NCBI RefSeq assembly: GCF_030159255.1
Contig: NZ_BSCT01000015.1
Location: 62,001 to 126,000, forward strand
Origin: Bradyrhizobium sp. SSBR45G
GTDB lineage: Bacteria > Pseudomonadota > Alphaproteobacteria > Rhizobiales > Xanthobacteraceae
Direction of reading: 5' to 3'
Length of the DNA stretch: 64,000 nt
Under the pieces are notes generated by a model, which had not been told where the DNA came from, did no database searches, and worked only from the letters and a program-made list of their open reading frames with translations. Shown piece by piece: positions 51,726-63,366 of this stretch. Within the stretch, counting starts at the first letter, position 1, and each line of letters begins with the position of its first letter. The position numbers and the translations under genes were made by a program.

Positions 51726-52691
51726 TCATTCCGCAGCGGCGCGTTCGCTCGCCGCGTGGGCGATGAAGCGTTCGGCCTCGAGGGCCGCCATGCAGCCCAT
51801 GCCGGCGGCGGTGATCGCCTGCCGATAGGTTTCGTCGGCGACGTCGCCGGCCGCGAACACGCCGGGCACCGAGGTCGCGGTCGAGCCCGGCACCACCTCG
51901 ACATAGCCCGACGGTTTCAGCTTGAGCTGTCCTGCGACCAGCTCGGTGGCCGGCGCATGGCCGATCGCGACGAACACGCCGTCGGCGGGCAGTTCGGAGA
52001 CAGCGCCGGTCTTGACGTTCTTGAGCCGGACATGCGTCACCTTCGAAGGCCCGCTGGCGCCGCAGATCTCGTCCAGCGCGCTGTCCCAGACGACCTTGAT
52101 CTTGGGATGCTTGAACAGCCGCTCCTGCAGGATGCGCTCGGCGCGGAAATGGTCGCGCCGGTGCACGACCGTGACCGTCGAGGCGAAGTTGGTCAGGAAC
52201 AGCGCTTCCTCGACGGCGGTGTTGCCGCCGCCGACCACGATGACCTCCTTGCCGCGATAGAAGAAGCCGTCACAGGTCGCGCAGGCCGAGACGCCAAAGC
52301 CCTTGAACGTCTCCTCCGACGGCAGTCCAAGCCAGCGCGCCTGCGCGCCGGTGGCGAGGATGACCGTCTCCGCGAGATACACGTCGCCGGAATCGCAGGT
52401 CAGGCGGAACGGACGCTGTCCAAGCTCGAGCTTGGTGACCAGGTCGGTCCTGATCCTGGCGCCGACATGCGTCGCCTGCTTCTCCATCTGCTCCATCAGC
52501 CAGGGGCCCTGGATGACGTCGGCGAAGCCCGGGTAGTTTTCGACGTCGGTCGTGATGGTCAGCTGGCCGCCCGGCTGGATGCCCTGGATCAACACCGGCT
52601 CAAGCATCGCCCGTGCCGCGTAGATCGCCGCCGTATAGCCGGCAGGGCCGGAACCGATGATGACGACTTTGGCATGGATCGGAGCTTGCAT
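51726..52691 (-). CDS. trxB: Thioredoxin-disulfide reductase
   Basis: This is a 321-residue NADPH-dependent flavoprotein. FAD-binding GSGPAGYTAAIYAARA is at the start, and the redox CATC lies in ACATCDGFFYRGKEV near residue 140. NADPH-binding GGGNTAVEEALFLTNF and the C-terminal GVFAAGDVADETYRQAITAAGMGCMAA are also present. It recycles thioredoxin in the cytosol. A GTG two codons upstream (52697) is an alternative start. Next gene on this strand is the LysR regulator. The Lrp-type gene is divergent, 286 bp away. Confidence 0.96.
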   Translation of the reverse strand: MQAPIHAKVVIIGSGPAGYTAAIYAARAMLEPVLIQGIQPGGQLTITTDVENYPGFADVIQGPWLMEQMEKQATHVGARIRTDLVTKLELGQRPFRLTCDSGDVYLAETVILATGAQARWLGLPSEETFKGFGVSACATCDGFFYRGKEVIVVGGGNTAVEEALFLTNFASTVTVVHRRDHFRAERILQERLFKHPKIKVVWDSALDEICGASGPSKVTHVRLKNVKTGAVSELPADGVFVAIGHAPATELVAGQLKLKPSGYVEVVPGSTATSVPGVFAAGDVADETYRQAITAAGMGCMAALEAERFIAHAASERAAAE

Positions 52692-52977
52692 GGGCACGAC
52701 AACTCGCTGGAAAGGGGAGAATTGACGACGCAGCGAGCGGAATGCGCAGAAGAAACGCCCCGAAGCCTCATCGAAAATGTCAAATCGAAGTCTAAGCCAT
52801 CTGGCGAGCCATGCAAGAATTGCAACGCATCTCGGCGAATTTTCCCTTCACGACCCGGTCAACAGGGGAAATCTAGAGTAATAAAATTGCGCAAATTGGA
52901 CGGCTTGCGCTAAGAGAGTTGCCATCCGCCCGGGGAGCGTCGTCTCCCCCAGTTCCCCGCCAGAGCCTGCCATCCCC

Positions 52978-53457
52978 GTGTCCAAGAATCTTGACGAGAT
53001 CGATCTCAAAATCCTGAGCGAAATCCAGGCCGATGGCAGGATCACCAATGTCGAGCTCGCCAAGCGGGTCGGCATCTCGCCGCCACCGTGCCTGCGGCGT
53101 GTCAGGACGCTGGAGGAGGAAGGCTACATCACCGGCTACCGGGGGCTGCTCGATCCGCGCAGGCTCGGCTTCGACGTGACCGTGTTCGCCTCAGTCCATT
53201 TGTCGAGTCAGGCCGACGCCGATCTCAAGGCGTTCGAGGAGTTCGTGCGTTCGGAGCCGCTGGTGCGGGAATGCTGGATGCTGTCCGGCGAGGTCGATTT
53301 CATCCTGAAATGCGTGGCGCCGGACATGGCGACGTTCCAGGAGTTCGTCACGCATCTGACCGCGGCGCCGCATGTGCGCAACGTGAGAACGTCGCTCGTC
53401 CTGCATAATTCGAAATACGAGGCGGCGGTCCCGCTCGACGTCAAGGCACGGAGCTGA
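52978..53457 (+). CDS. Lrp/AsnC family transcriptional regulator
   Basis: This 159-residue regulator has a winged HTH (NVELAKRVGISPPPCLRRVRTLEEEGYI) in the first 55 residues. A RAM/ACT-like effector-binding domain follows (VTVFASVHLSS, VRECWMLSGEVDFILKCVAPDM). It starts with GTG. Lrp proteins sense amino acids. It is divergent from trxB and convergent with doxX, with a palindromic hairpin between. Confidence 0.95.
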   Translation: MSKNLDEIDLKILSEIQADGRITNVELAKRVGISPPPCLRRVRTLEEEGYITGYRGLLDPRRLGFDVTVFASVHLSSQADADLKAFEEFVRSEPLVRECWMLSGEVDFILKCVAPDMATFQEFVTHLTAAPHVRNVRTSLVLHNSKYEAAVPLDVKARS

Positions 53458-53467
53458 TCTCGAGGGC

Positions 53468-53503
53468 CATTCCGGGGTCGCCCCTTCGAGGCGCCCCGGA
53501 ATG
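53468..53503. repeat. Palindromic intergenic element
   Basis: A perfect 10-bp arm CATTCCGGGG/CCCCGGAATG flanks an internal CCTT/AAGG-like loop (TCGCCCCTTCGAGGCG). It lies between two convergent genes. The CATTCCGGGG...CCCCGGAATG pattern is, from memory, a frequent intergenic repeat in Bradyrhizobium; here it would also serve as a bidirectional terminator. Confidence 0.5.
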
Positions 53504-53523
53504 ACGACGAATCGCGCGAGCGC

Positions 53524-53928
53524 CTACGCCTTCTTGCGCAGCAGCGCGTCCAGGCTGATCGGCCCGCCGCCGGCTGTCGCGAGATACAGGCACGAGAAGC
53601 AGAATGCGATCGCCGCCGTGCCATTGTTCAGAAGCGGCAGCCAGACCGGCTCGCCGGTCTTGAACATGTGACCGAGGAAATACGCGAAGGCCATCTGGCC
53701 CGAGAGGATGAACGCGACGGGGCGCGTGAGCAGGCCCACCATCAGCAGCCCGCCCAGCACGAGCTCGACCATGCCGGCCGTATAGATCAGCGGGGGAATG
53801 TTTGCGAAATACGGAACCACCGGAAACTTGAAGATCTTCGCCACGCCGTACTGAAACAACAGCAAGCCCGTGATGAAGCGAAACAGGCTGAGCACAGCCG
53901 GTTGCCATTTCGAGAGCATCTGCTCCAT
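53524..53928 (-). CDS. DoxX family membrane protein
   Basis: This 134-residue four-helix membrane protein has RFITGLLLFQYGVAKIF near the N-terminus and MVELVLGGLLMVGLLTRPVA in the middle, the pattern of the DoxX/SURF4-like family. It may act in quinone or sulfur redox chemistry; the role is not defined. No operon partner. Confidence 0.9.
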   Translation of the reverse strand: MEQMLSKWQPAVLSLFRFITGLLLFQYGVAKIFKFPVVPYFANIPPLIYTAGMVELVLGGLLMVGLLTRPVAFILSGQMAFAYFLGHMFKTGEPVWLPLLNNGTAAIAFCFSCLYLATAGGGPISLDALLRKKA

Positions 53929-54113
53929 GTCTGATCATCCCCCAAATCAAAGTCATCATGATGCGACGATGACCGGACCGATCGTTGCAGCACGGCTCGT
54001 CGGCTCTGCACTAGCCGATTACGGTAACCCCGTCACGATGGTGTGCCTGGGGTAACCGATGAATTGACCGTGTACGGTCGACCAGGGGACCGTGAAGCGG
54101 CGCTCCTAACGAC

Positions 54114-54139
54114 AAAGGGCCGCGCATCGGCGCGGCCCT
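54114..54139 (-). terminator. Terminator of greA
   Basis: On the minus strand a 10-bp stem (AGGGCCGCGC/GCGCGGCCCT) with a CGAT loop and TTT lies 26 bp after the greA stop. Confidence 0.75.
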
Positions 54140-54164
54140 CGCTTCGAGCCTGCAACCGCTGGTC

Positions 54165-54641
54165 TCAGCGCCACTCGACCTTGGCGATCTCATAGGACTT
54201 GGCGCCGCCGGGGGCCATGACCTCGACGGTCGTCCCCATTTTCTTGCCGATCAGCGCGCGGGCAACCGGCGAGGTGATCGAGATCTTTCCCTTCTTGGCA
54301 TCCGCCTCGACCTCACCGACGATCTGCCACACCGTCTTCTTCTCGGTGTCCTCGTCGATCAGGGTCACGGTCGCGCCGAACTTGATCGTGTCGCCGGAGA
54401 GCTTGGCGACGTCGATGATGTCGGCGCGCGCGAGCTTGTCCTCGAGCTCGGCGATGCGGCCCTCATTGTGCGACTGCTCTTCCTTGGCGGCGTGATACTC
54501 CGCGTTCTCCGACAAATCGCCATGCGAGCGCGCTTCGGCGATGTGCTCGATGATGCGCGGGCGGTCCACCGACTGTCGCTGCTTCAGCTCGGTCTCCAGC
54601 GCGGCGTAGCCGCCCGCAGTCATCGGAACCTTTTCCACCAT
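54165..54641 (-). CDS. greA: Transcription elongation factor GreA
   Basis: This 158-residue factor stimulates RNA cleavage by backtracked RNA polymerase. The N-terminal coiled coil ends in ARSHGDLSENAEYHAAKEEQ; the acidic tip D-L-S-E-N is intact. The FKBP-like C-terminal domain has ITSPVARALIGKKMGTTVEV. It lies downstream of carB on the same strand, 209 bp away. Confidence 0.97.
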   Translation of the reverse strand: MVEKVPMTAGGYAALETELKQRQSVDRPRIIEHIAEARSHGDLSENAEYHAAKEEQSHNEGRIAELEDKLARADIIDVAKLSGDTIKFGATVTLIDEDTEKKTVWQIVGEVEADAKKGKISITSPVARALIGKKMGTTVEVMAPGGAKSYEIAKVEWR

Positions 54642-54849
54642 CTCTTCTCGTCCTTCAGTCGTGCGGGCAAAGCGCGCACGATCAGCATCTCCAGAACAGG
54701 CCTTTACAGCCCAAGCATAGCCGCTCGGCCCGATGATAGCGACCCGTCAAGGGCCGGACCAACATCAAACCGCGCGGCGAGTTCCTGCCGGGACGCTTCA
54801 TTTCCGATCATTGCCAACTGCTTAGCGGGCGTTTGCCCGCGCGACGCGA

Positions 54850-58314
<3,465 letters not shown>

Positions 58315-58352
58315 TCAGGCTCACGGGCAAGACACGGCAGGGAATTGGGCAC

Positions 58353-58380
58353 AAAAAAAGGGCGCGCATACGCGCGTCCC
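58353..58380 (-). terminator. Terminator between MFS gene and carB
   Basis: On the minus strand a stem near GGGACGCGCG/CGCGCCC is followed by seven T. It ends 39 nt before the carB ATG and about 97 nt after the MFS stop, insulating carB or attenuating read-through. Confidence 0.7.
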
Positions 58381-58476
58381 GTAAGGCCAAGGCGCGACCA
58401 GTCCTCGCGCGCGAGCGGTCTTTAGACCAGTTTCCTCTGAGCGAAAAGGGCCTTAGATCGCCATCAACGGGCAATT

Positions 58477-59637
58477 TTACGCGACTTTGAGGCGCTCCCG
58501 CCGGTAACGACCGACAAGAACGGCCAGTCCGGCCCCGACGCTGAGGCCGCCGACCCAGCCGAGGTCGGCAGGCGCCGCGGTGGACAGGACGATCCCGCCG
58601 AGCGCGCCCCCGATCGCAAACCCCAGATACATGAACGACGCATTGAGCGACAGGGCGATGGTCGCAGCCTGGGGCTCGATGCGGATCAGGCTCGCGGCCT
58701 GGGCCGGAAAGAAGCTCCAGCCGCAGATCCCCCAGGCGAAGACCGGCAGCAGCACGAGATAGCGGCCCAGGTCGGGAGCGGCCACCTTCAACGCCGCCGA
58801 CAGCAGCACCAATGCCATCGCCATCCCGAAGAGGCTCATCGCCATCGTCGGTATCGGCCCGAGCCGGTCGGCGAGGTGGCCGCCCAGCATGTTGCCGACC
58901 GCGGCGGCGCAGCCGAATACCAGGAGCGCGAGGCTGACGTCGCTCGAGCTGAACCCGATGAGCTGCAGGGGAACTGCGAGATAGGTGAACACCGTCAGGC
59001 CGCCGATGGCCCACAGCATCGTGGTCAGGATGGCATAGACGACGGATTCGTGGCGCGCGACCGCGAGACGGTCGGCGAAGCTTGCGGTCGTGGCCGGCAG
59101 GTTGCGCGGCAGGCGCAGCAGCACGCCCACCAAAGCGAGCGCGCCAAGCGCTGCGACGAGCCCGAAGGTCGCACGCCACGTGACCTGATTGCCCACGAAC
59201 GTTCCGAGCGGCACGCCGATCACGGTTGCAACGGTCACGCCCGATGTCACCAGCGCGACCGCGCGGCCGCGCCGCTCGGGCGCGGAGATCGCCACTGCGA
59301 TCCCCATCGCGGTCGGCGTACAAAGCCCGGCCCCCAGAGCCATCAGAACGCGCGAGGCCATCAGCAGAAGGAAGCCGGGAGCGACGATGGCGAGCAGGTT
59401 GCCGGCGATGAAGGCCGACAACGCCATCGCCAACGCCATCTTGCGATCGACATTGTTGAACAGCACCGCCAGCAGCGGCGAGCCGATCGCATAAGCGAGC
59501 GAATAGGCTGTCACGAGCTGTCCTGCAGCGGGCGCGGAAATGCCGAGATCCGACGAGATCGCCGGCAGAAGGCCTGCGATCACGAAGGCCTCGGTGCCGA
59601 TCGCAAATGTCGCCAAGGCGAGCCAGACCACGGGCAT
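58477..59637 (-). CDS. MFS exporter (DHA1, AraJ-like)
   Basis: This is a 386-residue transporter with twelve hydrophobic helices starting MPVVWLALATFAIGTEAFVIAG. The motif LLPAISSDLGISAPAAGQLVTAYSLAYAIG, with DRKMAL between helices 2 and 3, fits the AraJ/YdhP-type drug or sugar efflux subfamily. The ATG at 59637 is preferred over an upstream extension to 59751, which would run through the operators. Its promoter region contains two identical dyads and it is divergent from an ArsR-family gene that likely represses it. Confidence 0.93.
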   Translation of the reverse strand: MPVVWLALATFAIGTEAFVIAGLLPAISSDLGISAPAAGQLVTAYSLAYAIGSPLLAVLFNNVDRKMALAMALSAFIAGNLLAIVAPGFLLLMASRVLMALGAGLCTPTAMGIAVAISAPERRGRAVALVTSGVTVATVIGVPLGTFVGNQVTWRATFGLVAALGALALVGVLLRLPRNLPATTASFADRLAVARHESVVYAILTTMLWAIGGLTVFTYLAVPLQLIGFSSSDVSLALLVFGCAAAVGNMLGGHLADRLGPIPTMAMSLFGMAMALVLLSAALKVAAPDLGRYLVLLPVFAWGICGWSFFPAQAASLIRIEPQAATIALSLNASFMYLGFAIGGALGGIVLSTAAPADLGWVGGLSVGAGLAVLVGRYRRERLKVA

Positions 59638-59651
59638 GACAGTCTCACATT

Positions 59652-59669
59652 GTTCAATAGTCGTTGAAC
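59652..59669. promoter_or_regulatory. Operator 1: GTTCAA-N6-TTGAAC
   Basis: A perfect 6+6 dyad 15 bp upstream of the MFS ATG. The same half-sites and spacing recur at 59701-59718. Confidence 0.75.
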
Positions 59670-59700
59670 TAGTGAGCCCACAAGCGGCCCTTGTCAATTG

Positions 59701-59718
59701 GTTCAAAATATATTGAAC
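59701..59718. promoter_or_regulatory. Operator 2: GTTCAA-N6-TTGAAC
   Basis: Second copy of the dyad, with an AATATA spacer that could also serve as a -10 element. Centre-to-centre distance to the first copy is 49 bp. Likely bound by the ArsR-family protein encoded just to its right. Confidence 0.75.
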
Positions 59719-59755
59719 ATTGAACCGAGCGTCCTTGCTCCCTATGATCATCAGA

Positions 59756-60121
59756 ATGAGCCGAGCGCCGCACCATCCGACCCGTGACCAGATCGAGCTG
59801 CCCCTGCTGCTGGATTGTCTCAGCGACCCGATCCGTCTCGCGATCGTCTACAGCCTGGCAAAGCAGGAGCAGCCGGCTGAGATGCGCTGCGGCGACTTCA
59901 ACGCCCTGAGCGGCAAATCCAATCTCGCCTACCACTTTGCCAGGCTGCGTGAGGCGGGATTGATTCAGACCCGCATCGCCGGCACGACGCGCTTCATGCG
60001 ACTGCGGCGCGACGATCTGGAGTTGCGGTTTCCCGGCCTGCTGGATTCGATCATCGCGGCTGCGGCGCGTGATGCCGAGCGGCTGCAACTGCCGGATTGT
60101 GAGATCGTGACGGAGGGGTGA
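59756..60121 (+). CDS. ArsR-type HTH regulator, probable repressor of the MFS gene
   Basis: This 121-residue regulator has a winged helix (LLLDCLSDPIRLAIVYSLAK, then LSGKSNLAYHFARLREAGLIQ). No cysteine cluster for metal sensing is seen (only CLSD, MRCG and PDCE), so it may sense an organic ligand or redox state. The exact start is unclear. ATGs at 59744 and 59756 both lack a good ribosome-binding site, and a TTG at 59720 begins the frame. It is divergent from the MFS exporter, with twin operators between them. Confidence 0.88.
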   Translation: MSRAPHHPTRDQIELPLLLDCLSDPIRLAIVYSLAKQEQPAEMRCGDFNALSGKSNLAYHFARLREAGLIQTRIAGTTRFMRLRRDDLELRFPGLLDSIIAAAARDAERLQLPDCEIVTEG

Positions 60122-60175
60122 GAGGTCGGACTTCGCGCCGCGCATTCTGCAGCTGCCGCCCCGAGTTGCGGCGGT

Positions 60176-60252
60176 TGGAGGCCCGGCCTGGACTTGAACC
60201 AGGTTCAAGAGCGTTGCACCGCTCTTCGCGTCGTAGCTTCCGCCACCGGGCC
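60176..60252 (-). tRNA. Atypical tRNA-Cys-like gene (GCA)
   Basis: A 77-nt cloverleaf with 7-bp acceptor stem GGCCCGG/CCGGGCC, U73 and encoded CCA, and a good T-arm (CCTGG-TTCAAGT-CCAGG). The anticodon region reads AGAGC-GGTGCAAC-GCTCT, that is, an 8-nt loop or an extended 7-bp stem with a 6-nt loop. In either case T33 precedes GCA and A37. The D-arm is only 3 bp (GCG/CGC) and its loop, GAAGCTACGA, lacks the conserved GG. U73 and GCA point to cysteine. It may be a divergent functional tRNA or a pseudo-tRNA. Confidence 0.6.
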
Positions 60253-60343
60253 GAGGCGATCTTACCTCTCACGGGCTCCTGAGCCAGCCCTGTATTTCAG
60301 TTAACCCTAACTGTGTTGCCGGATGTGGCCGTGCGTTGGGGTC

Positions 60344-61048
60344 TCAGGGAGTTCCAGGCGCCGGGCGCGCCACGAACGTCATGCGCCAGCGATTGTAGCC
60401 GATATTCTTGGGCGCCCGGACCGCGCTGAGCCTGGCCTTGGTGAGCCTCGCCAGAATGTCGGCCTCGCTGTAGCGCTGCAGGCCGACCTTGCTGCGCATC
60501 TGTCGGTAATCGGACAAGGCCGTCGCGACCAGTCCGACCAGCGCGTCCTTGAGGAAGCCGTTGCGCGCCGCGAACATCAGCAGCGCCAGCACGTCGCGGG
60601 CCATGCCGACGTCCGGACGCAGGACGTCGCCGAGAACGAACTTTCCCGACGGCTTGAGCAGCCGCCTGATGATGGTGAGGGCGGTGTCGAACTCGGCCTC
60701 GTTCATGTACTGCGCGACCGAGTTCATGACGACGAGGTCGATCGAGGCTTCCTGCATGTTGCGCAACTCGTCGAGCGAGCGCACGCGGATCTTGGTGTTG
60801 GGAGCGAAGCGCGCGATCAGCCGCCCACGCACGCCAGGCGCAGGCTCGGCCAGAATCAGTGTCATGCAGGCCTCGGCAACCTTGGCAGCCGACAGCGCTT
60901 CACCGCAGGAATAGTCGAGGACCACCGCATCGGGCGAGGGGATGTAGCCGACGATGTCGCGCGCGATCACCTGGAAGTGCAGGTCGCGATGCAGCTTGCT
61001 CGCATAGATCGTGTGCGTGGAATCGTAATAATCGATCCAATCGTCCAT
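60344..61048 (-). CDS. Class I SAM-dependent methyltransferase
   Basis: This 234-residue protein starts MDDWIDYYDSTHTIYASKLH. Rossmann-fold motifs are VVLDYSCGEALSAAKVAE (motif I; DYSCG instead of the usual DxGxG), then LILAEPAP and DLVVMNSVAQYM (motif IV). A long C-terminal region follows. The ATG at 61048 is preferred; a TTG lies 15 bases upstream. Substrate unknown; small molecules are typical of this subgroup. Divergent from dps. Confidence 0.88.
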   Translation of the reverse strand: MDDWIDYYDSTHTIYASKLHRDLHFQVIARDIVGYIPSPDAVVLDYSCGEALSAAKVAEACMTLILAEPAPGVRGRLIARFAPNTKIRVRSLDELRNMQEASIDLVVMNSVAQYMNEAEFDTALTIIRRLLKPSGKFVLGDVLRPDVGMARDVLALLMFAARNGFLKDALVGLVATALSDYRQMRSKVGLQRYSEADILARLTKARLSAVRAPKNIGYNRWRMTFVARPAPGTP

Positions 61049-61156
61049 GGCGGGTTCCGGCAAACACAGTTCCTTGATCGGAACTGGAGGGGTGAGCGAG
61101 CGTTAACGGGTCCGATCACCCGTGTCCATCGCTGCTTCTAACAGGAAGGTTAAGCC

Positions 61157-61684
61157 GTGAGTAAAGCAAAGACCGACAAGACTGCCCCCGAGCTCGACAC
61201 CCCGACCGATCTGTCGCCGGACGCCGTGAACAAGATTTCGACGGCCCTGAATACCCTGCTCGCCGACGCTTTCGCGCTCTATCTCAAGACCAAGAACTTC
61301 CATTGGCACGTCAGCGGCCGGCATTTTCACGACTACCATGAGATGCTGGACGAGCAGTCTGACGCGATCTTCGCCACCACCGACCAACTGGCCGAGCGGG
61401 TGCGCAAGCTCGGTGGCACCACGCTGAAATCGGTCAGCCAGATCAGCAAGCTGCAGACCATCAAGGACAACAACGAGGAGTATGTGCCGCCGCGCGAGAT
61501 GCTGCGGGAGTTGATGGAAGACAACAAGCACATCGCCGCCGCGATGCGGAAGGCTCACGGGCTGTGCGACGACAATGACGATCCGGCGACCGCGGGGCTG
61601 CTGGAGACCTTCATCGACGAGACTGAGCGCCGCACCTGGTTCCTGTTCGAAGCCAGCCGCCAGGAAGGCAGCAACGCCGCTTGA
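61157..61684 (+). CDS. dps: Dps family DNA-binding ferritin
   Basis: This 175-residue protein starts with GTG. Ferroxidase ligands are visible as KNFHWHVSGRHFHDYHEMLDE, with the two His and the Asp/Glu across the subunit interface. The N-terminal tail is Lys/Thr-rich, which could contact DNA. Dps detoxifies iron and peroxide and protects DNA. Single gene. Confidence 0.94.
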   Translation: MSKAKTDKTAPELDTPTDLSPDAVNKISTALNTLLADAFALYLKTKNFHWHVSGRHFHDYHEMLDEQSDAIFATTDQLAERVRKLGGTTLKSVSQISKLQTIKDNNEEYVPPREMLRELMEDNKHIAAAMRKAHGLCDDNDDPATAGLLETFIDETERRTWFLFEASRQEGSNAA

Positions 61685-61759
61685 GCTGATCGCCGGACAT
61701 GGTCTGAGGGGCGCGACGCGGCGAAGTGGCGCGGCCCTCGGACTTGCGTGCATGTCGGC

Positions 61760-61965
61760 TTCCCGAGGCGACGATCTCGCCAGCTGGCCAGCCGCGCTGA
61801 TCGCGATCAGGCTGAGGTAGACGTTGACGGCTAAGGCGCTCGTTCCGATCGCAACGTGAGGGCTGCTGATCCCCACCGGATCGATCATCAGCGGCACCGC
61901 CAGTGCCGACCGGCCGCTACCGATCGGGCCGAGTATGAGTCCGACCAGAGCTGTCGATCTGCGCG
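61760..61965 (-). pseudogene. Remnant of a TauE/SafE-family permease
   Basis: The minus strand encodes about 60 residues resembling the N-terminus of sulfite/anion exporters: ALVGLILGPIGSGRSALAVP, then SSPHVAIGTSALAVNVYLSL. This is close to the family pattern with GGGGS and PHVAIGT. There is no start codon at the front, the sequence leaves the family after the second helix, and the rest is unrelated. It lies at the end of a sulfide-resistance island, where an intact TauE gene is common. Confidence 0.65.
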
Positions 61966-61983
61966 AGGATCCGTCTTCGCCGG

Positions 61984-62877
61984 TCAGAGGGCGTTCAGCG
62001 GGACTTTGAGAAACCGGCGTCCGCTGGCGTCGGCGCGCGGCAATTGCCCGGCCTTCATGTTCACCTGCAGCGATGGGATAATCAGCCTGGGCATGTCCAG
62101 CGTGCGGTCACGCGCCTCGCGCGCGGCGACGAACTGGTCTTCGCTGATGCCGTCGCGGACGTGAATGTTGTGCGCGCGCTGCTCGGCGACAGTCGTTTCC
62201 CAGCGGATGTCGCGGCCGTTGGGGCCGTAATCGTGGCACATGAACAGCCGCGTCGCGTCAGGCAGCTGCAGCACCCGGCGAATCGAGCGATACAGCGTGC
62301 GCGCATCGCCGCCCGGGAAGTCGGCCCGTGCCGAGCCGCCATCGGGCATGAACAGCGTATCGCCGACGAAGGCGGCATCGCCGATCACATGGGTCATGCA
62401 GGCCGGTGTATGACCCGGCGTATGCATCGCGAACGCGGTCATCCCGCCGATCCCGTAGCAGTCGCCATCCTGGAACAGGCGGTCGAACTGGCTGCCGTCG
62501 CGCTGAAACTCGGAGCCTTCGTTGAAGATCTTGCCGAAGGTTTCCTGCACGATCCTGATGTTGGCGCCGATGCCGATCCTGCCGCCCAGCTTCGACTGGA
62601 TGTAGGGAGCGGCCGACAGATGATCGGCATGGACATGGGTTTCGATCAGCCATTCGAGCTGCCAGCCATGCTCCTGGATCAGGCCAATGATCTTGTCGGC
62701 GGAGGTCGGTGCGATGCGTCCGGACGCATAGTCGATGTCCATGACCGAGTCGATCACCGCGCAAGCGGACGAGTTCGGGTCCTTGACCACGTAGCTGACC
62801 GTGTTGGTGGCGGGATCGAAGAACGGTGTGACGTCGGGCTTCAAGGAGAGATCGACCGGATGCGGGATGCTGGACAT
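61984..62877 (-). CDS. MBL-fold persulfide dioxygenase-like hydrolase (Blh/ETHE1 type)
   Basis: This is a 297-residue metallo-beta-lactamase fold enzyme. The metal motif THVHADHLSAA (HxHxDH), then HTPGHTPACM, VGDTLFMPDGGSARADFPGG and CHDYGPNGRDIRWETTVAEQ identify the ETHE1/Blh branch, which oxidises glutathione persulfide. The ATG has GGAGG 5 nt upstream. It is the third gene of an operon with two YeeE/YedE proteins and likely removes sulfane sulfur or sulfide stress products. Confidence 0.92.
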   Translation of the reverse strand: MSSIPHPVDLSLKPDVTPFFDPATNTVSYVVKDPNSSACAVIDSVMDIDYASGRIAPTSADKIIGLIQEHGWQLEWLIETHVHADHLSAAPYIQSKLGGRIGIGANIRIVQETFGKIFNEGSEFQRDGSQFDRLFQDGDCYGIGGMTAFAMHTPGHTPACMTHVIGDAAFVGDTLFMPDGGSARADFPGGDARTLYRSIRRVLQLPDATRLFMCHDYGPNGRDIRWETTVAEQRAHNIHVRDGISEDQFVAAREARDRTLDMPRLIIPSLQVNMKAGQLPRADASGRRFLKVPLNAL

Positions 62878-62906
62878 TTGAACCTCCGTCGTAGCGCGCT
62901 TCTTGC

Positions 62907-63359
62907 TCATTCCGAATCGGCGGCGGCGAACGATGGCAGGCTGCGCGCGAGCGTGCGGGCCGCGGCCATGCCCATCAACATGGCAATCACGAACAGGACG
63001 ATCGCAGGCGAGCCGTAGCCAAGCGCCACGAAGGCCGGTCCCGGGCAGATGCCGGCGAGACCCCAGCCGATGCCGAAGAGGGCGGGGCCGATCACGATCT
63101 TCCAGTCGAGCGGTTGCGAGGGCGGCACATGAAAGCGATCATCGAACATCGGACGCTTCCACCGGAAGATGGCGCGGAATCCCAGGAAGGTCACGGTGAC
63201 CGCACCCGCCATCACGAACGCCAGGCTCGGATCCCAGCCGCCGGAACGGATGGCCGTCAGGTCGAGGAAGTCCAGCACCTTCTCAGGGTTGGACATTCCC
63301 GACAGCAACAGTCCAAGACCAAACACGAGTCCGATGACGAACTGGGTCAGAATGGTCAT
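62907..63359 (-). CDS. YeeE/YedE-family membrane protein (DUF6691)
   Basis: This 150-residue protein of about four helices begins MTILTQFVIGLVFGLGLLLSGMSNP. The pair of half-length YeeE/YedE proteins is often seen in BigR operons and is proposed to move sulfur-containing ions such as thiosulfate. GLAGICPGPAFVALGYG carries the single conserved Cys. The start is 7 bp after the stop of the preceding half-gene. Confidence 0.9.
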   Translation of the reverse strand: MTILTQFVIGLVFGLGLLLSGMSNPEKVLDFLDLTAIRSGGWDPSLAFVMAGAVTVTFLGFRAIFRWKRPMFDDRFHVPPSQPLDWKIVIGPALFGIGWGLAGICPGPAFVALGYGSPAIVLFVIAMLMGMAAARTLARSLPSFAAADSE

Positions 63360-63366
63360 CGCACCC

